NCBI GenBank assembly: GCA_965204775.1
Contig: CBDBFH010000022.1
Span: forward strand, 69,163-133,162
Length of the DNA: 64,000 nt
Direction: 5' to 3'
Source: CBDBFH01 sp965204775
GTDB taxonomy: Bacteria; Pseudomonadota; Alphaproteobacteria; JAPOUT01; G958296285
Under the pieces are notes generated by a model. It was not told where the DNA came from and made no database searches. It saw nothing but the letters and a program-made list of their open reading frames with translations. Position 1 is the stretch's first letter. Each line of letters begins with the position of its first letter. Positions 8,672-17,944 of this stretch are shown one piece after another. Both the position numbers and the translations under genes were made by a program.

Positions 8672-8875
8672 GTGCAAGTCACCATCAATGGCCAGCCGCG
8701 CGACCTGCCCGAAGCCCTCACCCTGCGCGCCATGCTCGCCATGCTGGGCATTCCCGACGGCACGGTCGCCATCGAGCGCAATCTGGAGATCGTCCCCGCC
8801 TCCGCCTATGACGCGGTGCGGATCGCCCCCGGCGACCGGCTCGAAATCGTCCATTTCGTCGGCGGCGGCGCATGA
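8672..8875 (+). CDS. thiS: Sulfur carrier protein ThiS
   Basis: Ubiquitin-fold carrier that delivers sulfur as a C-terminal thiocarboxylate for thiazole synthesis. The 67-aa protein starts MQVTINGQPRDLPEALTLRA, with a GTG start codon, and ends VHFVGGGA. In the well-studied proteins the last residue is Gly of a GlyGly pair; here an Ala codon follows three Gly codons. Its stop overlaps the thiG ATG (GCATGA), so the two are translationally coupled. The extra Ala is encoded by the bases that create that overlap. Confidence 0.88.
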   Translation: MQVTINGQPRDLPEALTLRAMLAMLGIPDGTVAIERNLEIVPASAYDAVRIAPGDRLEIVHFVGGGA

Positions 8876-9654
8876 GCCGCCCCCCGCCCCCCGCCCCGCT
8901 TGTCATCGGGGGCCGGTCGTTTCGCTCGCGCCTGATCGTCGGCACGGGCAAATACCGCGACTACGCCGAAACCGCCCGCGCCATCGAAGCCTCCGGCGCC
9001 GAGATCGTCACCGTCGCCCTGCGCCGCGTCAACCTCACCGACCCCGCCAGCCCCCGCCTCACCGATTACGTCGATCCCGAACGCTACACCTACCTGCCCA
9101 ACACCGCCGGATGCCGCACCGCCGAAGAAGCCGTCCGCGCCCTGCGCCTCGCCCGCGCCGCCGGCGGGTGGGACCTCGTCAAACTCGAAGTCATCGGAGA
9201 CGAGACAACCCTCTATCCCGATATGCCCGAAACCCTCCGCGCCGCCAAAATGCTCCTCGACGACGGCTTCACGGTTATGGTCTATTGCAGCGACGATCCG
9301 CTCCTCGCCGCCAGACTGGAAGAAATGGGCTGCGCCGCCATCATGCCGCTGGCCGCGCCCATCGGCTCCGGGCTGGGGATTTGCAATCCGGTCAATATCC
9401 GCCTGATCGTCCGGCAGGCCAAAGCGCCGGTTCTGGTCGACGCCGGCGTCGGCACCGCCTCCGACGCCGCCATCGCCATGGAACTGGGCTGCGACGGCGT
9501 CTTGATGAACACCGCCATCGCCCAGGCCCGCGACCCCGTCCGCATGGCCCGCGCCATGAAACACGCCGTCGAAGCCGGAAGATTGGCCTGGCTCGCCGGA
9601 CGCATGAAGCGCAAATGGACCGCCGATCCCTCCTCCCCGGCCCCCGACGCTTAG
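8872..9654 (+). CDS. thiG: Thiazole synthase
   Basis: Condenses deoxyxylulose phosphate, dehydroglycine and ThiS-bound sulfur into thiazole phosphate. A TIM-barrel protein of 260 aa with the LIVGTGKY N-terminal motif, the Schiff-base lysine in LVKLEVIGD, and the phosphate-binding loops IGSGLGICNP and VDAGVGTASDAA. It is coupled to thiS by a 4-base overlap. The next gene is convergent, with only 4 bases between the stops. ThiC, ThiE and ThiH/ThiO are not in the window. Confidence 0.95.
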   Translation: MSRPPPPAPLVIGGRSFRSRLIVGTGKYRDYAETARAIEASGAEIVTVALRRVNLTDPASPRLTDYVDPERYTYLPNTAGCRTAEEAVRALRLARAAGGWDLVKLEVIGDETTLYPDMPETLRAAKMLLDDGFTVMVYCSDDPLLAARLEEMGCAAIMPLAAPIGSGLGICNPVNIRLIVRQAKAPVLVDAGVGTASDAAIAMELGCDGVLMNTAIAQARDPVRMARAMKHAVEAGRLAWLAGRMKRKWTADPSSPAPDA

Positions 9655-9658
9655 TCCC

Positions 9659-10435
9659 CTACCGGCCCCGGTGGGCCAGCCGGGCGCGGGTTTCGCGGAA
9701 CAGCGACAGAAAACCGCTCCGATCCGCCCCGCGATTGAGCAATTCGCCGCCCAAAATAAACGCCGGAGTGCCTTTCGAACCCAAACTGCGCGCCAGATCA
9801 CGATTGCGCGCCAAAGCATCCGCCAGCGCAGAACTTTGCATATCATTGCGCAGCCGGGCGGCGTCCAAACCCAGCTGCCCGGCAATCGCCAAAATCCGCG
9901 CCTCGTCCAGCCGCCCCGGCGTCGTCATCAGACCGCTGTGCAGCTGCAAATATTTCCCCTGCCGCGCCGCCGCCGCCGCCGCCTGCGCCGCCAAAGTCGA
10001 AACCGGGCCGAAAACCGGCATCTCGCGCAAAATCAGCCGAATATCCCCGTCTTCGCGCACCGCCTCCATCAATTCCGGAAACGTCGCGCGGCAGGCCGAG
10101 CATTGATAATCAAAAAACTCAATCACAGTCAAAGTCCCCGCCGGATTGCCCGCGACAAACGCCGCCAGACCCGGCGAGCCCAACTCAGTCATATGGTCCG
10201 CAATCTTCTCGCGCTGCGCCGCCGCCGCCTGCACCCGAACATGATCTTGCGCCTTGCGCATGATCTCAACCACCGCATCCGGATTCTCCAGAAGATAGCC
10301 GCGCACAATCTCGCGAATCTCCGCCTCCTCCCCCGGCGTGAAAACCCGACCCGGCTCGCCCGCCCCGGAGACCCCCGCACCCCCAAGCCCCGCAATCAGA
10401 AACGCCAGGCACCCCCTCAGCCAACGCCGAAACAT
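9659..10435 (-). CDS. DsbA/ScsC-family periplasmic thiol:disulfide protein
   Basis: Exported thioredoxin-fold protein for disulfide formation or isomerisation in the periplasm. It has an N-terminal signal peptide (about residues 1-25). A helical segment (residues 35-80, EIVRGYLLENPDAVVEIMR) resembles the ScsC-type N-terminal extension. The redox motif is CSAC (Cys 112 and 115) in FFDYQCSACRA, and the cis-Pro loop is GTPAF. Its start lies inside the end of the M48 protease gene (19-base overlap), so the two are coexpressed and probably share a role in envelope protein quality control. Confidence 0.87.
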   Translation of the reverse strand: MFRRWLRGCLAFLIAGLGGAGVSGAGEPGRVFTPGEEAEIREIVRGYLLENPDAVVEIMRKAQDHVRVQAAAAQREKIADHMTELGSPGLAAFVAGNPAGTLTVIEFFDYQCSACRATFPELMEAVREDGDIRLILREMPVFGPVSTLAAQAAAAAARQGKYLQLHSGLMTTPGRLDEARILAIAGQLGLDAARLRNDMQSSALADALARNRDLARSLGSKGTPAFILGGELLNRGADRSGFLSLFRETRARLAHRGR

Positions 10436-11910
10436 GTCTTCTTCAACTCGGAACCCAGACGGCGGAAAACTCGTGGATGAAAACGCTCCAACTGCTCGCG
10501 ATTGACAAGATCAATATCCTGCGCCCGCAGACGCCCAACCCGATTGCCCGCCGGAAGCCGCAACAAGGCCCGGCTCGTGTGACAAATCGTCTGAACCCGG
10601 TATTGCGCAATCGCATCGCGCGCCTGATCGCTCGCCCCCAGCCGGTACAGCTCGTCGAGCCTCTCGGTCTCGGCGCTCAGCGCCTCCGCCTGCGCCAGCG
10701 CCGCCATCCCCGGCCTCCGCAAACGATCATAGGCCACCGCCAGATGGCGATGCGCATAAGGCCGCGTCACCACCCGCGCCCCCGCCAGCTTCAAATAGGG
10801 CAGCGCACGCCGGATCGCACCTTCATCCTCGGAAAGAACCAATGCCTCCCCAACCGCCAACTGCAAAAGCGCATTCTCCGGCGCAAGCGCAACCGACTTC
10901 TCATATTGTTCGCCCGCTTCCTCGTAAAGACCCGCCCGCGAGAAAACATAGCCCTTCAACTCATGGAAAAAGGGATTGGACGGCTCCTCCGCAATCAGCC
11001 CGTCAATCCGCTCCAGAGCCTTCTTCAGCTTGCGCTCCTTCGAGAACATCAAAACATGCGCATAACGCGCCGGCTGGCTCTCGTCGTCAAGCGGGTAGCG
11101 GGCCAGCGTCTCGCCGGAGCCGCGCAGAAAGGCAAATAATTTCGCCTGAACCATCCGGTGGCGATGCTGAAGGCCGGGCGGCGCTTCCGCCCCGGCGTAA
11201 GGACTCTCGGAAACCCGCGCCTCCAGAGCCTGAAGACGCTCGCGGGGCAGCGGATGCGTCACAACATAGGGGCTGATCCGGGTGCGGTAGGCCTCCTCCT
11301 GCAGCCGAATCTCCGAAGCAAATTCACGCCGGAAAAAATTGATCAAACCCCGCCCCGAAATCCCCGCACGATCCATATACGTCAAAGCGGCGCTGTCCGC
11401 GGCGGACTCGGTCGTGCGGCTGACCGACAACTCGCTGCTGCGCGCAATGTGCAGCGCCGCCGCCGGGGCCAGAATCGCCCCCTCCGGCTGCCCGGCCAGA
11501 ACCGCCCCCACCCCCAGCAAAACCGAGGCCAGCGTGATCAACACACCGCCCTCCCGCGCCCGGCGGCGAACCGGAAAATGCGCCAGCGCAATATGCGCAA
11601 TCTCATGGGCGATAATCCCCTGGATTTCCTCCGGGGCTTGGCTCCTCAGGAACAATTCACTGTTCACCTGAACCAGACCCGGCAGGGCAAACGCATTGAC
11701 CTGCGGCGACCCTTCGATCAAAACCCGAATCGAGCCGGGCGGCTGTCCGGCGGCCTCAATCAAGGGCGCCGCATAGCTGTGCAACAGCGCTTCCGTTTCC
11801 GCATCAAGAATCTCGGCCCGCGAGGCCAGAGGAGCCAGGCCCAGCGTCAGCGCAAATCCGGCAATCGCAGGGAGCGCCGACAGAAAATATCCGGATACAG
11901 ATCGCAACAT
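10417..11910 (-). CDS. M48-family metalloprotease with TPR repeats (BepA-like)
   Basis: Periplasmic zinc protease of the BepA/YfgC type, linked in other bacteria to outer-membrane protein quality control. A signal peptide or anchor (residues 1-30) precedes the M48 domain with HEIAH at residues 102-106 and a downstream TESAAD segment that supplies the third zinc ligand. The second half has tetratricopeptide-like helices (FHELKGYVFSRAGLYEEAGE, VALAPENALL). Length 497 aa suits the family. It shares 19 bases with the downstream DsbA-like gene. Confidence 0.88.
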   Translation of the reverse strand: MLRSVSGYFLSALPAIAGFALTLGLAPLASRAEILDAETEALLHSYAAPLIEAAGQPPGSIRVLIEGSPQVNAFALPGLVQVNSELFLRSQAPEEIQGIIAHEIAHIALAHFPVRRRAREGGVLITLASVLLGVGAVLAGQPEGAILAPAAALHIARSSELSVSRTTESAADSAALTYMDRAGISGRGLINFFRREFASEIRLQEEAYRTRISPYVVTHPLPRERLQALEARVSESPYAGAEAPPGLQHRHRMVQAKLFAFLRGSGETLARYPLDDESQPARYAHVLMFSKERKLKKALERIDGLIAEEPSNPFFHELKGYVFSRAGLYEEAGEQYEKSVALAPENALLQLAVGEALVLSEDEGAIRRALPYLKLAGARVVTRPYAHRHLAVAYDRLRRPGMAALAQAEALSAETERLDELYRLGASDQARDAIAQYRVQTICHTSRALLRLPAGNRVGRLRAQDIDLVNREQLERFHPRVFRRLGSELKKTCFGVG

Positions 11911-11978
11911 AATCAGGCCCTTCCGTGGCCTCCCTCTGCCCTCCCGCCAGCCTAGAACCCGCAGGCCGGGGGGTCAAA

Positions 11979-14060
11979 TCAGCCTTCCACGGCCTCGCTC
12001 TGGGCCGGGTCGGGGGGCGGAGCCTCCTCCGGCCAGTCCTCTTGCGGCGCAGAGGGTGGGGCGCCGGCGGCCTCGGCGTCCCGCTCCCGGTCGCGCCGCC
12101 GTCCGCCGCGCCTGCCGCGCCGCGCACGCCGCCGCCCCGACTCATCCTCCTCCGTCCGGCCCGCCGCCCCGGCCTCCTCTTCCGAAGAACCGGCATCGGC
12201 CCCATAAGCCGTCTCAATCCGAACCGCTCCTTCCGCCCGCGAAGACCGCCCGCCGCCCCGGCTCCGGTCCCGGTCCCGGTCACGCGCGGCCTCCACCGCA
12301 AAGCCCTCCGGCAGAGTCTCATGCCCCGGATCGGCGCTGATCTCAACCTCAACCCCGTGCCGCTCCTGAAAGCGCGACAGCCATTCACGCTTGTGGTTGA
12401 AAATGTAAAGCGCGCTTCGCCACGGGACCCGCAGAACAATCCGGCCTCCGCCGCGATGGCTCCGCGCCCGTTTCTCAACTGCGCGCAACGCGCGCAACGT
12501 CAAAGCCGCCGCCGAATAGACCCGGCCCCGCCCTTCGCAATGCGGACACGACTCCATCCGCCCTTCCCAGAAACTCGGACGCAAATGCTGGCGCGACATC
12601 TCGAAAAGCCCGAAGGCGCTGATCCGCCCCGTCTGAACCCGCGCCGGGTCGCCCTTCAGGCAGTCCCGCACCCGCCGCTCCACATCGCGAATATGGCGCG
12701 CCTCGGTCATGTCGATGAAGTCAACCACAATCAGCCCCGCCAGATCGCGCAGGCGAAGCTGGCGGCCCAACTCCTCGGCGGCCTCCAGATTGGTCTTCAG
12801 CGCCGTCTCCTCAATATTATGCTCCCGCGTCGCCCGCCCCGAATTCACATCGATCGCAACCAGCGCCTCGGTCGGATTGATCACCAGATAGCCCCCCGAC
12901 TTCAGCGGAACCCGCGGCGACAAAATCTCCTCAAACTGCTCCTCCGCCCCGCTGCCGGCAAACAGCGGCTCCGGACCCTCATGCTTGTGAATGTTCTTCA
13001 CATGGCCGGGCAGCAAAAGGCGCATAAACGCCCGCGCCTCCCGCCAGGCCTCCTCGCCCTCAATGACCACTTCCTCAATGTTCTTGCCATAGAGATCGCG
13101 CAAGGCGCGGCGGACAAGATTGCCCTCCTCATAGATCAAACTGGGGGCCGTCGATTCCAGCGTCAGACTGCGGATGTTCTCCCACAGGCGCAGGAGATAG
13201 TCGAAGTCGCGCCGAATCTCCGGCTTCGAGTGGCCCGACCCCGCCGTGCGCACAATCAGACTCATCCCTTCCGGCACGTCCAGCGCGCCGGAAATGCCCT
13301 TCAGGCGCTGGCGGTCTTCGCCCTCGATCCGGCGTGAAACGCCCCCGGCGCTGCGCGTGTTCGGCATCAGAACGCAATAGCGCCCGGCCAGCGACAGATA
13401 ACTCGTCATCGCCGCCCCCTTGCCGCCGCGCTCCTCCCGAACCGCCTGAATCAAAATCACCTGCCGGTTCCGGATCACCTCCTGAATCTTATAGGTGTCG
13501 TGAAAAGACACCCGGCGCGGCGCAGAACGCTGACTGGAGCGCGGCGCGCGCGCCGCGCGCGGCGCGCCGCGCGTCAGGCGCGGCGCAGGGCGGCCCCGAT
13601 CCAACTCGTCCAGATCGGGATAAAAGTCGGGTGCAAAACTGCCGGGGCCGGAAAGAGCGTCGTCGAGCCAGTCGTCCTCGCCCCCGTCTCCTTCTGTCGT
13701 CTCTCCGGCGGAAACCGCCGTCCCGCCCTCAGCCTCGTCCGCAGTTTCTGCTTCTTCCCGGGCCGACTCGGCCTGCTCCTCCTCGCGCTGGCGCGCCTCC
13801 AGCGCCTCGCGGTCGGCCACCGGTATCTGAAAATAGTCGGGGTGAATCTCCGAAAAGGCCAAAAAGCCGTGCCGGTTGCCGCCATAATCAACAAACGCCG
13901 CCTGCAACGACGGCTCAACCCGCGTCACACGCGCAAGATAAATATTGCCGCGAATCTGTCTCCGGGTCTCGGCCTCAAAGTCTTCAACCCGCTTGCCGTC
14001 CAAAATCGCAAGCCGGGTCTCCTCCGGGTGGGAGGCGTCGATCAGTATTTTTCTGGTCAT
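11979..14060 (-). CDS. rne: Ribonuclease E/G
   Basis: Endoribonuclease for mRNA decay and rRNA/tRNA processing. The N-terminal S1 domain is interrupted by a long Glu/Asp-rich and then Arg-rich insertion (about residues 95-205), as is common in alphaproteobacteria. The catalytic region has the two metal-binding Asp motifs, AIDVNSG and IVVDFIDM, and a Zn-link CPHCEGRG. The tail is a basic, Arg-rich, then acidic low-complexity stretch, probably the degradosome scaffold and RNA-binding part. I chose the ATG at 14,060 (MTRKILIDASHPEETR), which matches the family start. An in-frame ATG 10 codons upstream adds unrelated residues. Confidence 0.93.
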   Translation of the reverse strand: MTRKILIDASHPEETRLAILDGKRVEDFEAETRRQIRGNIYLARVTRVEPSLQAAFVDYGGNRHGFLAFSEIHPDYFQIPVADREALEARQREEEQAESAREEAETADEAEGGTAVSAGETTEGDGGEDDWLDDALSGPGSFAPDFYPDLDELDRGRPAPRLTRGAPRAARAPRSSQRSAPRRVSFHDTYKIQEVIRNRQVILIQAVREERGGKGAAMTSYLSLAGRYCVLMPNTRSAGGVSRRIEGEDRQRLKGISGALDVPEGMSLIVRTAGSGHSKPEIRRDFDYLLRLWENIRSLTLESTAPSLIYEEGNLVRRALRDLYGKNIEEVVIEGEEAWREARAFMRLLLPGHVKNIHKHEGPEPLFAGSGAEEQFEEILSPRVPLKSGGYLVINPTEALVAIDVNSGRATREHNIEETALKTNLEAAEELGRQLRLRDLAGLIVVDFIDMTEARHIRDVERRVRDCLKGDPARVQTGRISAFGLFEMSRQHLRPSFWEGRMESCPHCEGRGRVYSAAALTLRALRAVEKRARSHRGGGRIVLRVPWRSALYIFNHKREWLSRFQERHGVEVEISADPGHETLPEGFAVEAARDRDRDRSRGGGRSSRAEGAVRIETAYGADAGSSEEEAGAAGRTEEDESGRRRARRGRRGGRRRDRERDAEAAGAPPSAPQEDWPEEAPPPDPAQSEAVEG

Positions 14061-14566
14061 GGGAACTCTCTCCACGGAGCCGCACGCCACGGCGGCGGTC
14101 AGGCGCGCCAGGGGTGGACATCCGTCTATGTTGGGGGGCCGCAGACCGCCCGCCCGCGCAAAGCGGCGGGCCGAACGCTGGAATTCTCTGTCCGTGCATG
14201 AAAGGAAGTCCGCGAAGCCGTTTCTTCAAAGCGCAGAGCAGGGCGGGGCTAGATCAGAAGTGAAATCCTCTGAAGGCGTCGCCGCCGGTGCCGCTCCGCA
14301 ATTCCGGGCCTTCCCGGCGCATGGGACGCGCTCTTTTCCAAGGGGCGGCCACAATGGCGCATTTGGAAGGCCGAAAAATCTGCCACCCTTCTAGCCGACC
14401 ACAGACCGGCTTGGCAAGCCGCTCAACCGCTTGGCCCGGTGACCGCAAGAAAATACCACACGACCGATCCCTCCCGCCCCGATCTTCACGCTTTATGAAC
14501 CATTCCGGGGTCTTGATGAGAGGGAATCGATTTTCGCGCCCTCCCGCTCCGCCGGACCCTTCCGCC
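14061..14566. other. Intergenic region between rne and the amidase gene
   Basis: About 500 bases with no gene I can support. It must contain the divergent promoters and leaders of rne and the amidase. An rne leader is often long because RNase E autoregulates through its own 5' UTR in enterobacteria; whether that holds here is inference. An in-frame upstream extension of the amidase reading frame covers most of it but has no family similarity and no signal peptide. Confidence 0.5.
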
Positions 14567-15391
14567 ATGCCTGTTTTTCGCCGAATAAGCCTTGTCCTTC
14601 TGCCTTTCCTGCTCCTGACCGCCGGACTCGCGCCTCCCGCCGAAGCCGGACAGGCGCGCAAAAGCCGAATCATCGTCATCGACCCCGGTCATGGCGGCCA
14701 TGATCCCGGCGCCGTCGGCCCCGCCGGATTGCGCGAGAAAGACATCACCCTCGCCTTTGCCCGTCATCTGGTCCGCGAAATCTCGGCCCGGCCCGGCTTC
14801 AAGGCCGTCCTCACCCGGCGCGGCGATCACTTCCTGCCGCTGGCCCGGCGCGTCGCCTTCGCTCGCGCCCGTAGCGCCGACCTCTTCATCTCCATCCATG
14901 CCGATTCCAACCCTGATCACCGCGTCGGCGGCTTCGCCATCTACTCCATCTCCGATAAGGCCTCCGATGCCCATGCCGCCCGCCTCAGCCGGCGCGAAAA
15001 CGCCGCCGGACTCGTCCCCGGCCTCGGCCTCGAACACGCCCTGCCCCCCGCCCACGCCATCCTGATCGACCTCGCCCGGCGCGAAAGCCGAACCCGCTCC
15101 CAAGCCGCCGCCCGTGCCCTCCTGCCCCATATCCCTCCCGCCGCGCCCCTGCTTGATCCGCCCCACCGCTTCGCCGATTTCCACGTCCTCTCCGCCCCCG
15201 ACGTCCCCTCGCTCCTCCTCGAACTGGGCTTCCTCAGCAATCGCCGCGACGCTCAAAACCTCGCAAATCCCCGCTGGCAGGCCAAACTCGCCAGGCGGAT
15301 CGCCCGGTCCCTCGACCGCTTCTTCCGCCCCGAACTCGCCTCCACCACAAAAAAACACCCTCAAACCGCCCGCCTTTTTCTGCTAGACTGA
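14567..15391 (+). CDS. amiC: N-acetylmuramoyl-L-alanine amidase (Amidase_3)
   Basis: Periplasmic cell-wall hydrolase cleaving the bond between N-acetylmuramic acid and the peptide stem, used in cell separation. The chosen ATG puts a signal peptide at the front (PVFRRISLVLLPFLLLTAGL, AEA cleavage region). Zinc ligands and catalytic residues are visible: DPGHGGHDPGA, LREKDITL, SIHADSN, and the catalytic Glu in LLLELGFLSN. There is no AMIN domain in this frame, so targeting may differ from E. coli AmiC. The PBP1A gene follows 75 bases later. Confidence 0.88.
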   Translation: MPVFRRISLVLLPFLLLTAGLAPPAEAGQARKSRIIVIDPGHGGHDPGAVGPAGLREKDITLAFARHLVREISARPGFKAVLTRRGDHFLPLARRVAFARARSADLFISIHADSNPDHRVGGFAIYSISDKASDAHAARLSRRENAAGLVPGLGLEHALPPAHAILIDLARRESRTRSQAAARALLPHIPPAAPLLDPPHRFADFHVLSAPDVPSLLLELGFLSNRRDAQNLANPRWQAKLARRIARSLDRFFRPELASTTKKHPQTARLFLLD

Positions 15392-15466
15392 AAACGTCTT
15401 CCACCCTCGCGGAAAACTGGAGGGCCGCCTTCCTTCGCAGGAGAAGACCGCACGTCCGGAGGCCTC

Positions 15467-17944
15467 ATGCTCCGCTTCCTCGCTTATCTCTCAATGCTCG
15501 GCGCTTTGGGCCTGATCGTCCTCGGCGCAGGGGTCGGCTTCCTGCTCTGGCGCATGACCGCCGACCTGCCCAGCCACGAGCACCTCTCCAACTATCAGCC
15601 CGCCGTCCTGTCGCGCGTCTACGCCGCCGACGGAACCCTCGCCGCCGAATACGCCCGCCAACGCCGAATCTTCGTCCCCATCGAAACCATCCCCCCCGAT
15701 CTGATCCACGCCTTCCTCTCCGCCGAAGACAAGAAATTCTTCCAGCATTCCGGCATTGATCCGCGCAGCATCTTCCGCGCGCTGGCCGTCAATGTCCTCA
15801 ACGTCGCGCGCGGGCGAAGGCCGATCGGCGGCTCGACCATCACCCAGCAGGTCGCCCGAAACTTCCTCCTCTCGCATCGCGTCAGTCTGGAGCGCAAAAT
15901 CAAGGAGGCCCTCCTCGCCCTCCGCCTCGAGCGCGTCCTCACCAAAGAGCAAATCCTCGAACTCTATCTCAACCAAATCTATATGGGCCAGGGAACCTAT
16001 GGCGTCGCCGCCGCCGCGCTGAGCTATTTCGGCAAGTCTCTCCCCGAACTCACCCTCGCCGAAACCGCCTATCTCGCCGCCCTCCCCAAGGGGCCGAACA
16101 ACTACCACCCGGTCCGAAACCGCCAGCGCGCCACCACCCGCCGCAACTGGGTGCTGGGCCGAATGGTCCGCAACAACTACATCACCCCCGATCAGGCCGC
16201 ACAGGCCCGCGCCCAGGACCTCATCGCCTCCAGTGCCGCCCCCCGCGCGACGCTCCATGCCGAATATTTCGTCGAAGAAGTCCGCCGCCGGACCCAGGAC
16301 CTCTATGGCCGCAAAACTCTCTACGAAGGCGGCCTGTCCATCCGCACCACGCTCGATCCCCGCCTTCAGGACCTCGCCCATGCCAGTCTGCGCCGGGGGC
16401 TTTCCGCCTATGACCGGCGGCATGGCTGGCGCGGAGCCATCCGCAAAATCAAAGCCGGCGCCTATTGGCCCGCCGCCCTCGCCCGCATGTCGCCCCCGCC
16501 CGATTTCACCCCCTGGCGGCTGGCCGTCGTCCTCTCGCTGAACGAGGCCGGGGCCCGCATCGGGCTACGGCCCCCTCCCGCCCCCCCCAGCCCCGAATCC
16601 GCCGCAAGTCTGGCCCCGCCCGAAAACGGCTTCATCCCCCTCGCCGAACTCAAATGGGCCCGCGCCGTGCGGGCTGACGGAACCCTCGCCCCACCGGTCA
16701 AAATCCCCGCCGACGTCCTCGAAGTCGGCCATGTCGTCTATGTCGAATCTCTGGCGAAACCTGTGGAAACCGGACTCCCCCAATACGCCTTGCGCCAAAT
16801 CCCGCGCGTCAACGGCGCGCTGGTCGCCATGAACCCCCATTCCGGCCAGGTCCTGGCCCTGAGCGGCGGATTCAGCTTCCCCCTCAGCCAATTCAACCGC
16901 GCAACCCAGGCCTGGAGACAGCCGGGATCGGCCTTCAAGCCTTTCGTCTATGCCAGCGCCCTCGATCATGGCTTCACCCCCGCCAGCATCCTGCTCGACG
17001 TCCCCTTCGCCGCGCCGCGCGCCGAAAGCAATCTGCTCTGGAAGCCCGAAAACTATGGCCGGTCCTTCCACGGACGCGGAACCTTGCGCAGCGCGCTCGA
17101 AAAGTCGCGCAACCTGATGACCGTCCATTTGGCGCAGGCCGTCGGGCTGCCCCCGATCATCGAATATGCCAAGCGCTTCGGCCTCGTCGAAGATGTCCGC
17201 CCCGAATTGGGAATCGCCCTGGGCCAGGAGGAGACCACCCTCCTGCGCCTGACCGCCGCCTATGCCGCGCTGGTCAATGGCGGACGGCGGGTCGAGCCCA
17301 CGCTCGTCTCGCGCATTCAGGACCGCCGGGGGCGCACGCTCTTCCGGCAGGACCGGCGGCGCTGCTGGCAGTGCGACGCCGACATCTATGCCGGCCAGCC
17401 GCCGCCCGGCCTGCCCGACACCCGCGACCGAATCGTCAGCGCCCAGACCGCCTATCAGATCGTCTCCATGCTGGAAGGCGTCGTCCGGCGTGGAACAGGC
17501 CGCGCCGCCGCAACCGGCGAGCGCCCCATCGCCGGAAAAACCGGCACCACCAATGGCGAGCGCGACGCCTGGTTTGTCGGCTTTGCGCCCGATCTGGTGA
17601 CCGGCGTTTTCGTTGGCTTCGACGAGCCGGAGACGCTGGGCCGCGGCGAAACCGGAGGACGGGCCGCCGCCCCGATCTTCGCCGATTTCATGCGCCGCGC
17701 GCTGGCCGCCCAGCCCGCCCAGCCCTTCCGCGTCCCGACCGGGATCGCACTGCGCCGGATCAATCTGGAGACGGGCCGCCAGGTCGAAAGCGAAAGTCCC
17801 GGAGCCATCTGGGAAGCCTTCAAAACCGGAGACGGGCCGGACAGCGAGACCGAACTTTCCGACTCCGGCGAGGCCGCCGAAACGCCCCCCCCGGAAGAGG
17901 ATTTCGGCGCGAAGGAAATTCCGGGAACCGGAGGGCTCTATTAA
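15467..17944 (+). CDS. mrcA: Penicillin-binding protein 1A, bifunctional
   Basis: Polymerises and cross-links peptidoglycan. An N-terminal membrane anchor (residues about 8-30) precedes the GT51 glycosyltransferase domain with AEDKKFFQHSGID (catalytic Glu near residue 86) and GGSTITQQ. The transpeptidase domain has SAFK (active Ser near residue 487), an SRN triad (near 547) and KTGT (near 689). A domain between them (residues about 320-440) has the OB-like insertion usual for PBP1A. The Glu/Pro-rich tail is typical. The stop overlaps the prfB ATG (TAATG). Confidence 0.94.
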   Translation: MLRFLAYLSMLGALGLIVLGAGVGFLLWRMTADLPSHEHLSNYQPAVLSRVYAADGTLAAEYARQRRIFVPIETIPPDLIHAFLSAEDKKFFQHSGIDPRSIFRALAVNVLNVARGRRPIGGSTITQQVARNFLLSHRVSLERKIKEALLALRLERVLTKEQILELYLNQIYMGQGTYGVAAAALSYFGKSLPELTLAETAYLAALPKGPNNYHPVRNRQRATTRRNWVLGRMVRNNYITPDQAAQARAQDLIASSAAPRATLHAEYFVEEVRRRTQDLYGRKTLYEGGLSIRTTLDPRLQDLAHASLRRGLSAYDRRHGWRGAIRKIKAGAYWPAALARMSPPPDFTPWRLAVVLSLNEAGARIGLRPPPAPPSPESAASLAPPENGFIPLAELKWARAVRADGTLAPPVKIPADVLEVGHVVYVESLAKPVETGLPQYALRQIPRVNGALVAMNPHSGQVLALSGGFSFPLSQFNRATQAWRQPGSAFKPFVYASALDHGFTPASILLDVPFAAPRAESNLLWKPENYGRSFHGRGTLRSALEKSRNLMTVHLAQAVGLPPIIEYAKRFGLVEDVRPELGIALGQEETTLLRLTAAYAALVNGGRRVEPTLVSRIQDRRGRTLFRQDRRRCWQCDADIYAGQPPPGLPDTRDRIVSAQTAYQIVSMLEGVVRRGTGRAAATGERPIAGKTGTTNGERDAWFVGFAPDLVTGVFVGFDEPETLGRGETGGRAAAPIFADFMRRALAAQPAQPFRVPTGIALRRINLETGRQVESESPGAIWEAFKTGDGPDSETELSDSGEAAETPPPEEDFGAKEIPGTGGLY

